Numbered from the stretch's first letter, positions 36,067 through 45,513 are shown. The stretch: DNA of 64,000 bases from Streptomyces abyssomicinicus (GCF_008974245.1 NZ_BBZI01000007.1:1-64000), one strand, 5' to 3'. The notes: generated from the sequence alone by a model not told the origin. A program made the numbers and translations.

Positions 36067-36681
36067 ATGAGCGAGCACGACACCCCCGAGCCCGGCCCCC
36101 GCCACCAGGTCAGGGCGGTCCACACGGAGGACACCGTCACCGTCTACCAGGCCTATCGGCCCGCCATCGGGCTGCCCGCCGCGCGTGACGGGCGGTTCCC
36201 GCAGGAGTGGAAGCGGGACCGGATGACCTGGATCAAGCCGTCCTTCCTGTGGATGATGTACCGCTGCGGCTGGGCCGCCAAGGAAGGCCAGGAGACGGTG
36301 CTGGCCGTGGAGATCCGCCGGGAGGGGTTCGAATGGGCCCTGCGCAACGCCTGTCTCTCGCACTACGTGCGCGGCACGCACGAGGACCGGGCGTCCTGGA
36401 GCCGGAGGCTGCGGCGGGCGCCGGCCCGGGTGCAGTGGGACCCGGAGCGGGACCTGAGGCTGCGGCCGCTGCCCCACCGGTCGCTGCAGCTGGGGCTGGC
36501 GGGTGAGGCGGCGGCCCGGTACGCGGACGAGTGGATCGTGTCCGTCGAGGACGTGACGCCGAAGGCGCACGCGATCCACGCGCACGTCAGGGCGGGTGAC
36601 ATGGCGGGGGCGGCGGCGCTGCTGCCGCCGGAGCGGGTGTACCCGCTCGACGCGGAGGCCTTCGCGCACCTGCTGCCCTGA
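36067..36681 (+). CDS. DUF4291 family protein
   Basis: A 204-residue soluble protein covering the whole DUF4291 domain: VYQAYRPAIGLPAARDGRF at about 27, then WIKPSFLWMMYRCGW at about 56 and VQWDPERDLRL at about 123. The role of the family is unknown. The ATG is 6 nt after GAGGCT, a weak -10-like hexamer, and lacks a ribosome site. It is divergent from lnt and convergent with a 57-residue gene. Confidence 0.88.
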   Translation: MSEHDTPEPGPRHQVRAVHTEDTVTVYQAYRPAIGLPAARDGRFPQEWKRDRMTWIKPSFLWMMYRCGWAAKEGQETVLAVEIRREGFEWALRNACLSHYVRGTHEDRASWSRRLRRAPARVQWDPERDLRLRPLPHRSLQLGLAGEAAARYADEWIVSVEDVTPKAHAIHAHVRAGDMAGAAALLPPERVYPLDAEAFAHLLP

Positions 36682-36696
36682 GCCGGTGCGGCGGAC

Positions 36697-36870
36697 CTAG
36701 ACCGGCTGCAGTGCCTCGGCGCGCACGGCGCGGGCCCACTCGACGACCAGCTGTTCGTACCGGGCGCGGTCCTGGGCGGTCGGCGCGCCGCTGGAACGGA
36801 GCCACAGGGCGCGGATCATGTCGTTCAGCTCGGCGGCGGAGCGCGCGGGGACCTCGGAATTGAGGAGCAT
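36697..36870 (-). CDS. Small conserved hypothetical protein (57 residues)
   Basis: A 57-residue, mostly helical, soluble protein starting MLLNSEVPARSAAELND and rich in Arg and Glu. Codon use is genuine. The ATG lies 7 nt after TAGGGT (36878-36883 on the opposite strand), pointing to a leaderless transcript. It stands between uppP and the DUF4291 gene, with a 16-nt gap to the latter's stop. I recognise no domain. Confidence 0.7.
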   Translation of the reverse strand: MLLNSEVPARSAAELNDMIRALWLRSSGAPTAQDRARYEQLVVEWARAVRAEALQPV

Positions 36871-36915
36871 GGCGCCCACCCTAGGGGCAAGGTATGACAC
36901 TCCGCTACCGCCCGG

Positions 36916-37782
36916 CTACAGTTCGGCCGCGTGCGGGCTGAGCACACCGGCCCCGATCAGGCCGAGAATCACCAGGCCAAGGGCGATCCGGTACCAGACG
37001 AACGGCATGAAGGACTTGGTCGAGATGAAGCGCATGAACCAGGCGATCACCGCGTAGCCGCAGAGGAACGCGACCACGGTGGCGAAGACGGTCGGCCCCC
37101 AGGAGATGTGGGACCCCTTCATGGCGTCGCCGAGTTCGAAGAGGCCGGAGGCGAGCACGGCCGGAATGGCCAGCAGGAAGGAATACCGGGCGGCGGCCTC
37201 CCGGCGGTAGCCCATGAAGAGGCCCCCGCTGATGGTGGCGCCGGACCGGGAGACCCCGGGGATCAGGGCCATGGCCTGGCAGACGCCGAAGATCAGGCCG
37301 TCGCGGAACCCGAGGTGCGAGAGGTCCTTCGGCTGCCGGACGCGGTGGCGCCCGCCCGTCTCGGCGCGTTCGGCCAGGCGGTCGGCGACGCCGATCGCGA
37401 CGCCGACCACGATCAGCATGGTGGCGGTGACCCGCAGATCACGGAACGGGCCCTCGATGTGGTCCTTCAGCGTCACGCCGAGCACGCCGATCGGGATCGA
37501 GCCCACGATCACCAGCCAGCCCATCTTCGCGTCGTGGTCCCGCCGCATCTCCCGGTCCCGCAACGAGCGGAACCAGGCGGAGACGATGCGGCCGATGTCC
37601 TTGCGGAAGTAGATCAGGACCGCGATCTCGGTTCCGATCTGGGTGATCGCGGTGAACGCGGCCCCCGGGTCCCTCCAGCCGGAGAACGCGGCGGTCAGCC
37701 GCAGATGGGCACTGGAGGAGATGGGGAGGAACTCGGTCAGCCCCTGGACGAGCCCGAGGACGAGTGATTCGAACCAAGACAT
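36916..37782 (-). CDS. uppP: Undecaprenyl-diphosphatase (bacitracin resistance protein)
   Basis: A 288-residue eight-helix membrane enzyme that removes a phosphate from undecaprenyl diphosphate to recycle the cell-wall lipid carrier. The active-site segments GLTEFLPISSSAHL (about 14-28) and GVSRSGATISGG (about 180) are intact. I start it at ATG 37782 (MSWFESLVLG), which fits the family; upstream in-frame codons give a Pro/Ser-rich non-coding-like extension. The upstream gene lies 134 nt away on the same strand. Confidence 0.95.
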   Translation of the reverse strand: MSWFESLVLGLVQGLTEFLPISSSAHLRLTAAFSGWRDPGAAFTAITQIGTEIAVLIYFRKDIGRIVSAWFRSLRDREMRRDHDAKMGWLVIVGSIPIGVLGVTLKDHIEGPFRDLRVTATMLIVVGVAIGVADRLAERAETGGRHRVRQPKDLSHLGFRDGLIFGVCQAMALIPGVSRSGATISGGLFMGYRREAAARYSFLLAIPAVLASGLFELGDAMKGSHISWGPTVFATVVAFLCGYAVIAWFMRFISTKSFMPFVWYRIALGLVILGLIGAGVLSPHAAEL

Positions 37783-37915
37783 GGGTAAAGGCAGTCCCAG
37801 CGCTGATCGGGGAGGACGGGAGGACGACGGCCACGACGGCTCGGGCACTGTAGCGGCCCCGGGCCGTCCGTCCGGTGATCTGCGGGTGAACGCGACGCGT
37901 CGTGCCGTCGACCGG

Positions 37916-38746
37916 TCAGCGGCCGCGCAGGTGGTGCCGTTTGCGCCAGGCGACGAGCGTGCCGCCCATGGCCGGGAGGGCGATGACCGCCACCGCGATC
38001 AGGAAGGCGGGCGAGGTGGGGCTGGAGGCCTGGGACCCGGCGACCGCGTACGCGGCGGTGTTGGGGACCGAGCCCAGCGCGGTGGCCGACAGGAACGAGG
38101 AGGCGCGCATCCGGGAGACGGAGGCGCAGTAGTTGGCGGCCGAGAACGGGACGCCCGGGAAAAGTCTCAGCACCATCATCGAGCGGAACCCGTGCCGGCT
38201 CAGCTGGCTGTCGGCGGACCGGAGCCAGCGGGCGCGCAGCAGCGGCCGCAGCGCGTCCTGGCCGAGCAGGCGGCCCAGGCCGAAGGCGAGACCTGCGCCA
38301 AGCACCGTGCCGCCGAGCGCCGCGGCCAGGCCCAGCCAGGCCCCGAAGAGCGCGCCGGCCGCCAGGTTGAGCACCGGGCGCGGCACGAAGGCCACCGTGC
38401 ACAGGCCGTAGGCCACGCCGAAGACGGCCGCGGCGAGGCCGCCGCCGAACTGGGGCGGCCAGCCCTCGGAGACCAGCCGCTGCGGCTCGAACATCAGGAC
38501 CACGGAGGCGGCGGCGGCGAGGAGCGCCAGCAGCAGGCCGAGCCGGGCCCACGGCGAGAGGAGGAGGCGGGCGCAGCGGGCCATCGGAGCACGGGGGAGC
38601 GGTGCGGGGGGCGCGGCCACGGAGGCCGCGTGGGCCGGGGGATGCGGAAGGGGCGGGAGGACGGGCGGGGCGATCACTAATCCAGCTGCCTCGGCGGGGG
38701 ACGGAGCCGAAACGGTGCCCCCGGAGCGGGTGGTGGCATCGAGCAT
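37916..38746 (-). CDS. TVP38/TMEM64 (DedA-superfamily) membrane protein
   Basis: A 276-residue protein. Fifty disordered Pro/Ala-rich residues precede about six hydrophobic segments with the DedA-superfamily signature FPGVPFSAANYCAS near 195. These proteins are lipid-carrier flippases or scramblases. The long start at 38746 is favoured because TACTGT lies exactly 6 nt upstream (leaderless pattern); an internal ATG at 38584 would remove the disordered head. Its position beside uppP, which handles undecaprenyl phosphate, fits a role in lipid-carrier recycling, which is inference. Confidence 0.85.
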   Translation of the reverse strand: MLDATTRSGGTVSAPSPAEAAGLVIAPPVLPPLPHPPAHAASVAAPPAPLPRAPMARCARLLLSPWARLGLLLALLAAAASVVLMFEPQRLVSEGWPPQFGGGLAAAVFGVAYGLCTVAFVPRPVLNLAAGALFGAWLGLAAALGGTVLGAGLAFGLGRLLGQDALRPLLRARWLRSADSQLSRHGFRSMMVLRLFPGVPFSAANYCASVSRMRASSFLSATALGSVPNTAAYAVAGSQASSPTSPAFLIAVAVIALPAMGGTLVAWRKRHHLRGR

Positions 38747-38827
38747 TCGGCGACAGTAACCGAGGATGTGGGGTGATCGCCTCCTGCCGTGGCGTACGAC
38801 ATACCGTCATACCGGCACAATGGCCGG

Positions 38828-39673
38828 GTGAACGAGCCCGTACCCGTGACCCGCGCCGTCGACCACGGCACCGCCAAACTGATGCCGGACGTGGACCGCG
38901 AGCGGGCCTGGCTGCTGACCGTCGACGGGGCGCCGCAGTCCTACGTCGACCTCGACGAACCGGCGCATCTGGAGTTCGAGTACACCCGCCGGATCGGACA
39001 CCTGGTGGACACCCTGGGGGAGCCGGGGAAGGCGCTGGACGCGGTGCATCTGGGGGGCGGGGCGCTCACGTTGCCGAGATATGTGGCGGGGACCCGGCCG
39101 GGGTCGCGTCAGCAGGTGGTCGAGTACGACAGCGGGCTGCTGGAACTGGTGCTGGAGCACCTGCCGCTGCCGGAGGACAGTGGGGTGCGGCCACATGTGG
39201 GGGACGCACGTGTGTGGTTGGAGTCGGCCCCGCCGGAGAGCGCGGACCTGGTGGTGGCGGACGTGTTCGGCGGCTCCAGGGTGCCGGCGCACCTGGCCTC
39301 CCTGGGGTTCGTGCGGGAGGCGGGGCGGGTCCTGCGGGGGGAGGGCGTGTACGTCGCCAACCTCGCGGACGGCGCGCCGTTCGCGTTCCTGCGGTCCCAG
39401 ATCGCCACGGTCGCGGAGGTCTTCGGGGAGACGGCGCTGATCGCCGAGCCGGGGATGCTGCGGGGACGGCGGTTCGGCAACGCGCTGCTGGTCGGCTCGC
39501 GGGGCGCGCTGGACGTCGCCGCGGTGGCCCGGCGGACGGCGTCGGACGCGTTCCCGGCGCGGGTGGTGCACGGCGAGGCCCTGCGGGACTTCACCGGCCG
39601 AGCACGTCCCGTCGCCGACGCGGACGCGGTGCCGTCGCCGGAGCCGCCGGAGGGGGCCTTCGGCATCGGCTGA
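38828..39673 (+). CDS. Spermidine synthase-like methyltransferase-fold protein
   Basis: A 281-residue Rossmann-fold protein of the spermine/spermidine synthase family. The S-adenosyl group motif reads AVHLGGGALTLPRYV (about 80), the acidic loop VEYDSGLLELVLEHL follows, and VVADVFGGSRVPAHL is at about 140. The aspartates that bind polyamines are not obvious, so it may not make spermidine. The GTG at 38828 lies 6 nt after CACAAT. It is divergent from the TVP38 gene. Confidence 0.85.
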   Translation: MNEPVPVTRAVDHGTAKLMPDVDRERAWLLTVDGAPQSYVDLDEPAHLEFEYTRRIGHLVDTLGEPGKALDAVHLGGGALTLPRYVAGTRPGSRQQVVEYDSGLLELVLEHLPLPEDSGVRPHVGDARVWLESAPPESADLVVADVFGGSRVPAHLASLGFVREAGRVLRGEGVYVANLADGAPFAFLRSQIATVAEVFGETALIAEPGMLRGRRFGNALLVGSRGALDVAAVARRTASDAFPARVVHGEALRDFTGRARPVADADAVPSPEPPEGAFGIG

Positions 39674-39721
39674 GCCCCTGACGCCCCGTGCCGCCCGCGG
39701 AGGGGCACGGGGTGCGCACCC

Positions 39722-39770
39722 GGCGACGCGGGGCGCGGGCGCACCTGGCGACGCGGGGCGCGGGGTGGGT
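39722..39770. repeat. Imperfect 25-bp direct repeat, two copies
   Basis: GGCGACGCGGGGCGCGGG occurs twice, 25 bp apart (39722 and 39747), 49 nt after the spermidine-synthase-like stop. A hairpin (CGCCCCGTGCC with GGCACGGGGTG, 39682-39713) lies just before it and may be the terminator. Confidence 0.6.
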
Positions 39771-39816
39771 ACCCCGCGGCCCCGTCACGGGGCGGCACGG
39801 GTGCGTGGGCCGGCGG

Positions 39817-41175
39817 TCAGGCCACGTCGGACGCTGTGGGGGCGGCGGCGCGGGGGGCCGCCGGGGCCCCGGGGGCGGACGCCCCAGCGGGTTGCTCGGC
39901 GGATGCCGGGGAGGGTTTTCCGGCGAGGGCGACGCCCGGGCCGACGGGCGGCGTGACGCGGCGGGTGAGGTTGCGGACGTCGGGGACGAGGAGGACCGCG
40001 GCGGTCACCAGGACGACGAGGCCCGCGCAGCCCCACAGCGCGCTGGTGCGGCCGAACGCGGTCTCTGCCGGTCCGGCCAGCGCCGTGGCCAGCGGCACCA
40101 TGGCGATCGAGCCGAACCAGTCGTAGGCGGAGACCCGGGACAGCTTGTCCTCCGGTATCTCCTGGTGCAGCGCCGTCATCCAGGAGACGCCGAAGACCTC
40201 GACGGTCACGCCCGTCACGAACATCACCGACCACAGCACGCCGGTCGGCACCGGGACCGCGAGGGCAGCGCTGGGCAGGGCGAGCGGAAAGACGCACAGG
40301 GTGCCGGCCAGGAGCAGGCGGCGCGGTTTCCAGCGGGTCATCAGGAGACCGCCCACCATCGTGCCCGCGCCGAACGCGGCCAGGGCCAGACCCCAGGGGC
40401 CCGCGCCGCCCAGACTGTCCCGGGCGACCAGCGGCCCGTACACCGCCTCGGCCGCGCCGACCACGGCGTTGGCGACCGAGAACTGGACGACGATGCCCCA
40501 CAGCCAGGGCCGTGAGGCGAACTCCCGCCATCCCTCGCGGAGGTCGGAGAGCATGCCTCCGCCGGGCTCACGCGGCGCGATGCCGCGGACGTCGAGCAGC
40601 GCGCGCAGCGAGGCGGCGACCGCGAAGGCGGCGGCGTCCACGGCCAGCACCCAGCCGGGCCCCATCGCGGCGACCATCGCACCGCCGAGGGCCGCGCCGC
40701 CGAGCGAGGCGCCGTGCATCGCCATGCGGTAGACGGCGAAGGCCCGGGCGGCCTCGCCGGGAGCGACGGAGGAGAGCAGCATGCCCTCCGAGGCGGGGCC
40801 GAAGAACGCCTGCGCGGCGCCGCCGAGACCGGCCAGCAGCATCATCTGCCACAGCCGCGCCTCCCCGGCGAGGACCAGGGCGGCGAAGGCGGCCTGGGAG
40901 AGGCAGTTGACGGTGTTCGCCGCCACCATCACCCGGTGCCGGGGAAGCCGGTCGGCGATCGCGCCGCCGATGAGCAGGAACAGCACCAGCGGCAGCGTGC
41001 GGGAGGCGACCACCAGGCCCACGTCGCCGCCCGTGCCGCCGGACTCGAGCACGGCGAAGGCCGAGGCGATGGTGGCGCCCGCGCCGCCCAGGTTGGTGAC
41101 GCAGGCGGCTGCGGTGAGCAGGGTGTAGTTGCGGCGGCCGCCGGTGCGCGGCGACAGGGCGGGAGGGGTGGTCAC
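39817..41175 (-). CDS. MFS transporter
   Basis: A 452-residue twelve-helix major-facilitator exporter of the MFS_3/enterobactin-exporter type. The loop 2-3 motif is GGAIADRLPRHRVM (about 55-70). The C-terminal 50 residues are Ala/Pro-rich and cytoplasmic. I chose GTG 41175 (MTTPPALSPRTGG): GATAGT lies 6 nt upstream, fitting a leaderless start, and the longer 41256 start has poor coding character. The substrate is unknown; multidrug or siderophore export is typical. Confidence 0.85.
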   Translation of the reverse strand: MTTPPALSPRTGGRRNYTLLTAAACVTNLGGAGATIASAFAVLESGGTGGDVGLVVASRTLPLVLFLLIGGAIADRLPRHRVMVAANTVNCLSQAAFAALVLAGEARLWQMMLLAGLGGAAQAFFGPASEGMLLSSVAPGEAARAFAVYRMAMHGASLGGAALGGAMVAAMGPGWVLAVDAAAFAVAASLRALLDVRGIAPREPGGGMLSDLREGWREFASRPWLWGIVVQFSVANAVVGAAEAVYGPLVARDSLGGAGPWGLALAAFGAGTMVGGLLMTRWKPRRLLLAGTLCVFPLALPSAALAVPVPTGVLWSVMFVTGVTVEVFGVSWMTALHQEIPEDKLSRVSAYDWFGSIAMVPLATALAGPAETAFGRTSALWGCAGLVVLVTAAVLLVPDVRNLTRRVTPPVGPGVALAGKPSPASAEQPAGASAPGAPAAPRAAAPTASDVA

Positions 41176-41233
41176 CCCCGCACTATCGCCGCCGACCGGC
41201 GCCGCTGCCAAACCCGTTTCCGGTCGCCGGGCG

Positions 41234-42265
41234 TCAGCCGGTGGGAGTGCCCTCAAGCCGGACCGTGTCGAGGATCTTCATGATGGTGTCCTCCGACAGC
41301 TCGTCGTCGACGCCGGAGGCCCCGTAGAGGCTCCAGGCGACGAAGTCGCCGTTGGAGTTCTTGAAGCCGAAGGTCACGGCCTTGCCGTCGGTGGCGCACT
41401 TGCCCTTGGCCGGGGTGTTCTCCGAACGGGCCCAGGCGATGCTGCCCTCGACGCCGGAGGCGGTGGTGTAGGGCTCCGCCTTCTCGTCGGCCTTGATGCT
41501 CTTCTTGTCGGGCTGCGTGTAACCGCCGAAGACCCAGATGGGGGAGTGGTTGAGCGCCACCTCGTCGGTGTCCTTCGCCCCGTTGGCGCCCTTGGTGCCG
41601 ACCGCCGCCAGGGCGGTCTCGTCCTCGCGGCCGTCCTTGTCGTCGTCCGAGACGCACCACTTCGACTTGTAGTACGCCGGCGCCGACATGACGATCAGCG
41701 GCTTGCCGATCTCCCCGCCGTCCTCCTCGAACCCGATGAAGGTGTCCGGGCTCTCCACCTCCCAGTCCGCCGGGACGTCGAAGGCGGTGCCCCACTTGGG
41801 GTTCACCACGACCTTCCAGCCCGGGACGGTCGGCTTCAGCTCCTCGCCGCCGCGGGGGTTCTCGCCCCCGGCGGCGCTCTCCTTCGGGGAGGCGGACTTC
41901 GAGGCGGACGCGGACGGCTTGGCGTCACCGCCGGCCACGGCCTTCCCGTCGTCGTCGCCGAGCACCAGGAAACCGGTCACCGCGGCGGTCAGCACCACGG
42001 CCGAGGCCGCGACGATCGCGACCAGCTTGGTCCGCCGCGACGGGTCCACCGGCCCGCCGCCGGGGGACTGCGCCGGGCCCGCGGGCACGGCGGGGCCCCA
42101 CTGTCCCTGCGGGGTGTACGGACCTTGCTGCGGCTGCTGCTGGTAGCCGGGCTGCTGGTACGGGTTGGGCTGCTGCTGGTACCCCGGCTGCTGGTAGGGG
42201 TTCACCGGCTGCTGCGGGGGGTTGGGGTTCTGCTCGCCACCGGGCGGCTGCTGTCCTGGCCACAT
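41234..42265 (-). CDS. Membrane-anchored protein with Pro/Gln/Tyr-rich cytoplasmic repeats
   Basis: A 343-residue protein. Residues 1-70 are cytoplasmic and contain repeats of NPYQQPGYQQQP. One membrane helix follows (VAIVAASAVVLTAAVTGFLV, about 82-101), then a Ser/Lys/Ala linker. The external domain (about 140-343) has WKVVVNPKWGTAFDVPADWE and a probable disulfide (KWCVS and GKCAT). Streptomyces have many proteins of this build; the external fold resembles lipoprotein LpqN/DUF-type domains only loosely. TAGGGT lies 8 nt before the ATG. Confidence 0.82.
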   Translation of the reverse strand: MWPGQQPPGGEQNPNPPQQPVNPYQQPGYQQQPNPYQQPGYQQQPQQGPYTPQGQWGPAVPAGPAQSPGGGPVDPSRRTKLVAIVAASAVVLTAAVTGFLVLGDDDGKAVAGGDAKPSASASKSASPKESAAGGENPRGGEELKPTVPGWKVVVNPKWGTAFDVPADWEVESPDTFIGFEEDGGEIGKPLIVMSAPAYYKSKWCVSDDDKDGREDETALAAVGTKGANGAKDTDEVALNHSPIWVFGGYTQPDKKSIKADEKAEPYTTASGVEGSIAWARSENTPAKGKCATDGKAVTFGFKNSNGDFVAWSLYGASGVDDELSEDTIMKILDTVRLEGTPTG

Positions 42266-42536
42266 GGCTCGTAACCCTAGTGGCGCGCGGACACGCTTTG
42301 GTCACCGTTCGTCGTCCGTGAGGTACCGGAGCGGGGCCGGTGGCGGCCGTGCCGACCGGATCCGCCCCCGACGGGGCGGCCGGGTTACGGCCGGTGGACG
42401 GTAGGCTTCCCGGCAGCGGGCGCGGGTGCGGGCACGGGTGCCGACGCCCCCCGCGCCGTTGAGGCGAACACGGCGAACACGCGCACCGGTCGGTGGTGAC
42501 CGGACGACCGGCGACGAACGCAGGAAGAAGGCACAG

Positions 42537-43238
42537 GTGCACGTCCAGGAGTGGCTCGAGACGGTGCCGGCGGGCGCGGTCTACGCGTTGGTGGGCATCG
42601 TCATCGGACTGGAGAGTCTGGGTATCCCGCTGCCCGGCGAGATCGTGCTGGTCTCCTCGGCCCTGCTGTCCTCCCAGCACGCCGGCATCGATCCGCTGAT
42701 CCTCGGCATCTGCGCGAGCGCCGGCGCGATCGTCGGCGACTCGATCGGCTACGCGATCGGACGCAAGGGCGGCCGGCCGCTGCTGGCCTGGCTGGCGGCG
42801 AAGTTCCCGAAGCACTTCAGCGAGGGGCATGTGGCCGCCGCGGAGAAGTCCTTCGACAAGTGGGGGATGTGGGCCGTCTTCTTCGGCCGGTTCGTCGCCC
42901 TGCTGCGGATCTTCGCCGGCCCCCTGGCGGGCGTGCTGCGGATGCCGTACTGGAAGTTCCTGATCGCCAACGTCACCGGCGGCATCGTCTGGGCCGGCGG
43001 CACCACCGCGGTCATCTACTACGTCGGCATCGTCGCCGAGGCATGGCTGAAGCGGTTCTCCTGGGTGGGGCTGGTGCTCGCGGTGGCCGTCGGCATCACC
43101 TCCATGGTGCTGATGAAGCGCCGGGCCGCCCGGATGACGGCCTCCCACCCCGGGACGGACGCGGTGGAGCCGGCCGGGGAGGACACGACGCCGCCGGCGG
43201 AGGCCGGGCGGGAGCCCGAGCCGGCCACCGAGCGCTGA
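42537..43238 (+). CDS. DedA family membrane protein (first)
   Basis: A 233-residue DedA protein with about five hydrophobic segments. ESLGIPLPGEIVL near residue 22 and FGRFVALLRIFAGPLAG near 120 are the conserved acidic and basic motifs of these undecaprenyl-phosphate or phospholipid translocases. The GTG at 42537 follows AGGAAGAAGG; an earlier in-frame start at 42426 adds only low-quality Arg/Pro-rich sequence. The last 40 residues are Pro/Glu-rich. A second DedA gene lies at 45776. Confidence 0.88.
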   Translation: MHVQEWLETVPAGAVYALVGIVIGLESLGIPLPGEIVLVSSALLSSQHAGIDPLILGICASAGAIVGDSIGYAIGRKGGRPLLAWLAAKFPKHFSEGHVAAAEKSFDKWGMWAVFFGRFVALLRIFAGPLAGVLRMPYWKFLIANVTGGIVWAGGTTAVIYYVGIVAEAWLKRFSWVGLVLAVAVGITSMVLMKRRAARMTASHPGTDAVEPAGEDTTPPAEAGREPEPATER

Positions 43239-43305
43239 GGCCGCGAGCCCGCGGCGCCGAGTCCCGGGTCCGGGTCCGGGCCCGGGGGCCCGAACCCGCG
43301 GCGGC

Positions 43306-43839
43306 TCAGTCGCCCGCGTGGGCTGCGCGGTGGGTCTTCGCCAGTTCGGTGTAGTGGGCCGCGTTCAGCTTGAGCCCCTCACGCTCCTCCTCGGTGAGCT
43401 CCCGCCGCACCTTGGCGGGCACCCCGGCGACCAGGGAGCCCGGCGGCACCCGCATCCCCTGCGGCACCAGCGCCTGCGCGGCCACCAGCGAACCGGCGCC
43501 GATCACCGCGCCGTTGAGCACGGTGGCCCCCATGCCGATCAGGCAGTCGTCCTCCACGGTCGCGCCGTGCACCACCGCGTTGTGGCCGATGGAGACGCCC
43601 CGGCCGATGGTGACCGGGAAACCCGGGTCGACGTGGAGCGTGCAGTTGTCCTGGACGTTGCTGTCCTCGCCGACGACGATCGGGCCCGCCTCCGACCGCA
43701 GCACCGCGCCGTACCAGACGCTCGCGCCCCGGCGCAGCGTCACCTCGCCCAGCAGGACGGAGGTGGGCGCCGCGTAGGCGTCCTCCTCCAGGACCGGTTC
43801 CTTGCCGCCGATGCCCGCGACCAGTGCCTCGTGCGCCAT
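43306..43839 (-). CDS. Gamma-class carbonic anhydrase family protein
   Basis: A 177-residue left-handed beta-helix protein. The zinc histidines of the gamma carbonic anhydrase family are in CTLHVD (about 69) and IGHNAVVHG (about 86 and 91); NVQDNC precedes them. Many members (YrdA, PaaY) have low or other activity. Lengths and motifs are normal. The ATG follows GAGGAGGGG. It is divergent from the acyltransferase at 43950, also a left-handed beta-helix protein. Confidence 0.9.
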   Translation of the reverse strand: MAHEALVAGIGGKEPVLEEDAYAAPTSVLLGEVTLRRGASVWYGAVLRSEAGPIVVGEDSNVQDNCTLHVDPGFPVTIGRGVSIGHNAVVHGATVEDDCLIGMGATVLNGAVIGAGSLVAAQALVPQGMRVPPGSLVAGVPAKVRRELTEEEREGLKLNAAHYTELAKTHRAAHAGD

Positions 43840-43949
43840 TGCCCCTCCTCGTGGTGGCTGTTCCCCGGCACGCTATGCCACCGCGGCTGGGGTGAAGATC
43901 ACAGGTCCCCGGCACGACCGCCGTGGCAGGGCCTGGTTACCGTGAGCGG

Positions 43950-44843
43950 GTGCCCAAGAGCCAGAACTCCCTCACCGCGTGGCGGCGCCGACTGGTGCAG
44001 CGCGGCGTCCACGCCGTCTGGGCGTGGGCCCAGCGCGCCGGATCGGTCTCCGCCGAGCAGCCGGGCCGGCTGCGGTTCCGTTCCATCGGTCCGCACAGCA
44101 AGCTGGCCTTCCCGCTCGGCACCGTCTTCGGCGAGCCCTGGATCGAGATCGGCTCCTACTGCATCATCGCCGAGCAGGTCACTCTCACCGCCGGCCTGAT
44201 GCCCGATCTGGACCTCGGTGCAGAGACGATTCTGCGCATCGGGAACGGGGTGGTCCTCGGCCGCGGCAGCCACGTGATCGCCGACACCGCCGTGTCGATC
44301 GGCGACGACTGCTACTTCGGGCCGTACGTCTACGTCACCTCCACCAACCACTCGTACGACGACCCGCACCAGCCGATCGGCAAGCAGTGGCCGCGCGCGG
44401 AGGCGGTGGATATCGGCCCGGGCTGCTGGATCGGGACCGGGGCGGTGATCCTTCCCGGCGCGCGGATCGGGCGCAACGTGGTGGTCGGCGCGGGGTCGGT
44501 CGTGCGGGGCGTGGTGCCCGACCACTCGGTGGTCGTCGGCGCGCCCGCCAAGGTGGTCCGGCGCTGGACCCCCGACCAGGGCTGGCAGCCGCCGCTGCGC
44601 ACCCCCGCGCCGTCGCCCATCCCCGCCGACTGCACCCCCGAACAGCTGCTGGCGCTGGCCGCGCTGGACGAGGAGACGGTGGCGCGCCTCGCCGCGCTGG
44701 GAGAGGAACAGGCCGCGGGGCGCACGGAGGCGGTGGCCGGTGCCTCTGCCGGTACCGGTGTCGGTGCCGCCGCGGCCGCCGGCGACGGCGGCGAGCGGGC
44801 CCCGGCGCGCACGGGGCGGACCAGGGAGCCGGCGGGGGAGTGA
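43950..44843 (+). CDS. Hexapeptide-repeat acyltransferase
   Basis: A 297-residue O-acyltransferase of the LbH/WbbJ type. Hexapeptide repeats run from about residue 50 to 200, including TSTNHSYDDPHQPIGKQ with the catalytic histidine, and GCWIGTGAVILPGARIGRNV. The last 70 residues are a charged, Ala/Glu/Gly-rich tail. The GTG at 43950 is 6 nt after TACCGT (43938-43943), with no ribosome site: a good leaderless candidate. The acceptor, perhaps a surface sugar, is unknown. Confidence 0.87.
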   Translation: MPKSQNSLTAWRRRLVQRGVHAVWAWAQRAGSVSAEQPGRLRFRSIGPHSKLAFPLGTVFGEPWIEIGSYCIIAEQVTLTAGLMPDLDLGAETILRIGNGVVLGRGSHVIADTAVSIGDDCYFGPYVYVTSTNHSYDDPHQPIGKQWPRAEAVDIGPGCWIGTGAVILPGARIGRNVVVGAGSVVRGVVPDHSVVVGAPAKVVRRWTPDQGWQPPLRTPAPSPIPADCTPEQLLALAALDEETVARLAALGEEQAAGRTEAVAGASAGTGVGAAAAAGDGGERAPARTGRTREPAGE

Positions 44844-44870
44844 CCCCGGCGCGCCCCGCGTGCCGCACCC

Positions 44871-44906
44871 GGGCGCCTCGGGCGCCTCGGGCGCCTCGGG
44901 CGGCTC
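44871..44906. repeat. 9-bp tandem repeat, four units
   Basis: GGGCGCCTC occurs three times and the variant GGGCGGCTC once, in tandem, beginning 28 nt after the acyltransferase stop and ending 41 nt before the next ATG. Confidence 0.8.
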
Positions 44907-44946
44907 GCCGGTGAGTGGGTGCGGGGTGATCGGTTACTGTGCCGCC

Positions 44947-45513
44947 ATGCGCGCACCCGTCGGAACCTTCGAGCACGCCCGCCCCGCCCCCGAGTGCCTG
45001 GACGACCTGGTCGCCCCGGTCGCCGACGCCGTCCGGGCGTGGGCCGGCGGCGTTGCGGCGGAGAGCGTCGTCTACGTGGACACCGACCCGGACCTGGCGG
45101 ACACCGCCGTCTTCGTCGAGCACTACGGGCGCGACCTGCTGGACACGTCGGCCAACTGCGTCGTGGTGGCGGGCAGGCGCGGCGCGGAGACCAGCTACGC
45201 GGCCTGCCTGGTGCTCTCCACCACCCGCGCCGACGTCAACGGTGTGGTGCGCCGCCGGCTGGGCGCCCGCAAGGCGTCGTTCGCGCCGATGGAGACGGCG
45301 ACCGGGCTCACCGGCATGGAGTACGGCGGGATCACCCCGGTCGGGCTGCCGTCCGGGTGGCCGCTGCTGGTGGACCCGGCCGTCGTGGAGCTGCCCTACG
45401 TGCTGGTGGGCAGCGGGCGGCGGCGGGGCAAGCTGCTGGTGCCCGGCGAGGCGTTCGCCCGGCTGCCCGGGGCCGAGGTGGTCGAGGGGCTGGGCGTCCC
45501 GGCGGCCGGCTGA
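44947..45513 (+). CDS. YbaK/EbsC-type aminoacyl-tRNA deacylase family protein
   Basis: A 188-residue protein with the YbaK fold, which hydrolyses mischarged tRNA such as Cys- or Ala-tRNA(Pro). The lysine-bearing ARKASFAPMETATGLTGMEY (about 110-130) and the GGITPVGLP loop are the conserved active-site elements. The ATG at 44947 is 6 nt after TACTGT and has no ribosome site, so leaderless expression is likely. It is monocistronic, with 262 bp before the next gene, where no other gene is seen. Confidence 0.88.
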   Translation: MRAPVGTFEHARPAPECLDDLVAPVADAVRAWAGGVAAESVVYVDTDPDLADTAVFVEHYGRDLLDTSANCVVVAGRRGAETSYAACLVLSTTRADVNGVVRRRLGARKASFAPMETATGLTGMEYGGITPVGLPSGWPLLVDPAVVELPYVLVGSGRRRGKLLVPGEAFARLPGAEVVEGLGVPAAG